From UBA12151 sp964600645 (GTDB lineage Bacteria; Patescibacteriota; Minisyncoccia; Moranbacterales; UBA9337), in the NCBI GenBank assembly GCA_964600645.1, contig CAZRJL010000024.1, positions 1 to 14,906 of the forward strand: DNA of 14,906 bases, in the 5' to 3' direction. Numbering within the stretch: position 1 is the first letter of the stretch; each line of letters starts with the position of its first letter. This document shows positions 13,229 through 14,906 of this stretch, piece by piece. The translations under genes and the position numbers were made by a program. The notes beneath the pieces are model-generated. The model ran no database searches and was not told the DNA's origin. It saw nothing but the letters and a program-made list of their open reading frames with translations.

Positions 13229-13312
13229 TAGGTTTCCCAAAAAATGTTTTTTTCGTAGCTGCTGTGTTCTGACGAAAAGCCGGAGAAAAAATATTTTTTG
13301 GGAAACCTAGCG
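13226..13312. repeat. 87-base element with 20-base perfect inverted repeats, possible structured RNA or MITE
   Basis: The left arm 13226-13245 (starting CGCTAGGTTTCCC) and right arm 13293-13312 (ending GGGAAACCTAGCG) are perfect reverse complements over 20 bases. Inside, TTTTCGT (13250-13256) pairs with ACGAAAA (13272-13278), giving a nested stem with a 15-base loop (AGCTGCTGTGTTCTG). On the + strand the outer stem is followed by AACATTTTT, so it could end + strand transcription. It lies 28 bases after the nucleotidyltransferase stop on the - strand, where no T run follows. No target-site duplication is obvious. It encodes no protein. Confidence 0.75.
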
Positions 13313-13340
13313 AACATTTTTCAAATGCATAAGTCATAAA

Positions 13341-13757
13341 TTATATGTTGTTCTTTAACTTCGAAGACTTGTATATTTCCGGCTTATACGATTTCAAGCG
13401 AATAACTTCCGTTTCCGCCAAGCCGAACGCTTTCAACTCGTATTCCAAATCTTCAATAAAAAATTTCTGATCATACCCCAAGCAAATCACATCCGGTTTA
13501 CGCTTTTTTATAATTTCGTATTTGTCCCCCAAACTTCCCAAAATCACCTCATCTGCTAAAGCGCTTTCTTGAACCTCCCTCAATCGCTCTTGTTCGTTAT
13601 TTTTTGGATTTTTGTTTTTAACTTTCAAAACCGTTGCATCCCTGGCAATCACCACAATCAGATAATCACCATAATTTCTCGCTTGTCGCAAAAAATTCCG
13701 ATGCCCCAAATGAAAAATATCAAAAGTTCCGAAAACCATTACTTTGGATTTTTTCAT
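13341..13757 (-). CDS. Nucleotidyltransferase of the RibL/TagD type (FAD synthase-like)
   Basis: 138 residues. The N-terminus VMVFGTFDIFHLGHRNFLRQAR (6-27) carries the HxGH motif (H16-H19) of the cytidylyltransferase superfamily. YLIVVIARDATVLKVK, the NNEQERLR segment (53-60) and PDVICLGYDQKF (89-99) follow. This order is close to archaeal RibL, which adenylylates FMN to FAD, and somewhat less like TagD, which makes CDP-glycerol. I favour an FAD synthase-like enzyme. It would act in the cytoplasm. The start overlaps the deoxyribosyltransferase-like gene by 4 bases (ATGA), so translation is coupled. It is the last gene of the right-hand operon; the structured intergenic region follows. Confidence 0.82.
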   Translation of the reverse strand: MKKSKVMVFGTFDIFHLGHRNFLRQARNYGDYLIVVIARDATVLKVKNKNPKNNEQERLREVQESALADEVILGSLGDKYEIIKKRKPDVICLGYDQKFFIEDLEYELKAFGLAETEVIRLKSYKPEIYKSSKLKNNI

Positions 13758-14176
13758 TTTATTTTGCTCAAATCACCATTAATAACAATCGGCTGCACTG
13801 CTTCAATTTCCTCTGAATATGCCATCTCCGAAATCGGATTAAGTAAAAATATTTTCTTATTATGCACATAAGCAAACCCGAGTTCCATAAGCGTATTTCC
13901 TCCTATGTAATTTTCTATGCCATTTTTGTCAAAATTTAAAACCAAAACCGCATCACTTTCCACTATTTCATTGTAATGATATCTAATATAATCATTTTCA
14001 ATTTTTACTTTCGCGTGCTCACTTTTCATCTTTTCTATCATATCTTTCATTCCGCCCCGCGCTTGAGAAACATAATGCTTATGCAAATCAACTGTATGTC
14101 CAAGTTTAATAAGTTGATTTTGATATTCAACCATCTGTTTTGCAAAAACGCTACTGCCTATAATTGTAATTTTCAT
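13754..14176 (-). CDS. Nucleoside 2-deoxyribosyltransferase-like protein
   Basis: 140 residues with a Rossmann-like start MKITIIGSSVFAKQM, a central Lys/Glu-rich helix, SDAVLVLNFDKNGIENYIGGNTLMELGFAYVHNKKIFLLNP (74-114) and PIVINGDLSKI at the end. GGNTLMELGFAY with E98 matches the catalytic Glu region of nucleoside 2-deoxyribosyltransferases and 2'-deoxynucleoside 5'-phosphate N-hydrolases (DNPH1/rcl group). Such enzymes swap or remove bases on deoxynucleosides and serve salvage or clean-up. The substrate cannot be told. It starts 17 bases after the Maf-like gene and overlaps the RibL-like gene by 4 bases. No Shine-Dalgarno is seen. Confidence 0.7.
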   Translation of the reverse strand: MKITIIGSSVFAKQMVEYQNQLIKLGHTVDLHKHYVSQARGGMKDMIEKMKSEHAKVKIENDYIRYHYNEIVESDAVLVLNFDKNGIENYIGGNTLMELGFAYVHNKKIFLLNPISEMAYSEEIEAVQPIVINGDLSKIK

Positions 14177-14193
14177 ATTATTGCAAAAAAATA

Positions 14194-14781
14194 TTATTCA
14201 ATTTCCACTCCCATTTTCTTGAGCATTTCAATTACGCGCTCGATTGGAATTCCCCGCGTCAAGTTGTTATAGCTCCCGGAAATATCACTGATAAAAGTTG
14301 AGCTGTAATGTCCAAGTGGATCAAATCCGAGCGCGTATGTTGTGAATTTATCATCTTGATTCAAGTATTTTTCAATCTCCTCCCCGTTAATCTCTCGCAT
14401 ATTTACATCCGTTTTCACAACAGATTTTGCGGTTTTTCCATTCTCAACATCAATCAAAAAAATGCCCGTAAAAAATTGAAAGGATTTTCCGGAAAGATTT
14501 TTCAATCTCCAAACGGCATCCTCTTTTGATTTTGGTTTTTCTAAAATATTTCCATCAAACCATCCAACAGAATCAAAACCAATTACAATCCCTTCCTTGA
14601 CTTTTCCCGCCACTGCCTGCGCTTTTTGCCTGGCAAGCTCCTGCACAAGTTCCTCCGGACCGTTCGGCCTTCCCTCGAATTTTTCCTCAACATCGCTCCC
14701 GACCGCCTCAAACTCAATTCCAATTGAGCGAAAAAGTTCTTGCCGATAAGGCGAAACAGTCGCCAAAATTATTTTTTTCAT
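14194..14781 (-). CDS. Maf-like nucleoside triphosphate pyrophosphatase
   Basis: 195 residues, the normal Maf length. Maf proteins hydrolyse non-canonical or excess NTPs to NMP and pyrophosphate and are tied to arrest of septation in Bacillus. IILATVSPYRQELFRSIG (4-21) is the N-terminal Maf signature (LASxSPRR-type). ELARQKAQAV (48-57), VIGFDSVGWFDGNILEKP (66-83), RLKNLSGKSFQFFTGIFLI (92-110) and ISGSYNNLTRGIPIERVIEML (167-187) keep the family order. D70 would be the catalytic Asp. The core differs from the usual type: the IGADTVV segment reads IGFDSVG, and the usual DKAG before the C-terminal part reads PLGHYSS. Its ATG overlaps the TGA of the gene to the right by 4 bases. Confidence 0.85.
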   Translation of the reverse strand: MKKIILATVSPYRQELFRSIGIEFEAVGSDVEEKFEGRPNGPEELVQELARQKAQAVAGKVKEGIVIGFDSVGWFDGNILEKPKSKEDAVWRLKNLSGKSFQFFTGIFLIDVENGKTAKSVVKTDVNMREINGEEIEKYLNQDDKFTTYALGFDPLGHYSSTFISDISGSYNNLTRGIPIERVIEMLKKMGVEIE

Positions 14782-14906
14782 ATTCTTTTTAATGCTTCAA
14801 AATTTATTTTTGGGTCTTTTTCGTCAAAAATATCAATTACTTGATATTTTCCTTTTGTCCAAACTTCGCCGTTTTCCAAAAAATGAGTCGCCTGCAGAAT
14901 TTTAAT
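14778..14906 (-). CDS. C-terminal end of an unknown gene, cut by the window edge
   Basis: An open frame enters from the right edge and ends with TGA at 14778-14780, overlapping the ATG of the Maf-like gene. The visible 42 residues read IKILQATHFLENGEVWTKGK, then a segment YQVIDIFDEKDP and KINFEALKRI. I do not recognise it. The 4-base overlap with the next gene and the like codon use support a real gene of the same operon. Confidence 0.7.
   Translation of the reverse strand: MKILQATHFLENGEVWTKGKYQVIDIFDEKDPKINFEALKRI

Noticed and set aside
13226..13312. Ordinary intrinsic terminator for the RibL-like gene
   Set aside because: On the - strand the 20-base stem is not followed by a T run, and the 47-base span between the arms is far longer than a terminator loop.

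Overview
The window looks like a gene-dense, AT-rich chromosomal segment (roughly one third G+C by eye) from a Candidate Phyla Radiation / Patescibacteria genome, most likely of Parcubacteria type. This rests on family resemblance from memory: the PyrG variant, the half-size six-helix MFS protein, the membrane-anchored PsbP-like protein, the BRO-N protein and the RibL-like nucleotidyltransferase are all of the kind seen in such genomes. Very few genes have a Shine-Dalgarno sequence. UGA is used as a stop (for example at the ends of the MscL-like and deoxyribosyltransferase-like genes), which argues against the UGA-recoding Gracilibacteria/Absconditabacteria. No marker in the window fixes the exact lineage.

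Layout: apart from one tRNA-Ile(GAU) on the + strand at the left edge, every gene is on the - strand, so transcription runs right to left. From the right: (1) an operon with overlapping or closely spaced genes: a partial unknown gene, a Maf-like nucleotide pyrophosphatase, a nucleoside deoxyribosyltransferase-like protein and a RibL/TagD-like nucleotidyltransferase; (2) a 271-base gap (13070-13340) holding the serS promoter and two large inverted repeats; (3) serS, followed by a tight operon of an MscL-like channel, a DUF1003 protein, a TRIC/UPF0126 channel, a GH1 glycosidase and a half-size MFS protein; (4) an accessory-looking island (about 6813-8246) with an unknown 98-residue protein and a BRO-N antirepressor-like protein, rich in palindromes; (5) rplI, pyrG, a membrane-anchored PsbP-like protein with a Cys-rich tail, and a GT-C glycosyltransferase; (6) a separately promoted DedA-YjdF (DUF2238) fusion, sharing a bidirectional terminator with the tRNA gene. 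The left edge carries two identical 80-base tandem units that begin with the first 13 bases of the tRNA.

How they may work together: the serS operon groups three membrane proteins linked to osmotic or ion balance (MscL, DUF1003, TRIC) with a glycosidase and a transporter. The right-hand operon groups nucleotide house-cleaning and nucleotidyl-transfer functions. The pyrG operon joins translation and CTP supply to envelope glycosylation. Five - strand promoters can be proposed; four have exactly 17-base spacers, and three of those use a TTGCAA or TTGCAG -35 element.

The best candidates for something undescribed are the structured intergenic region at 13156-13320, the palindromes in and around the BRO-N gene, the tRNA-derived tandem repeat, and the DedA-YjdF fusion. 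No complete new defence or mobile system is evident.
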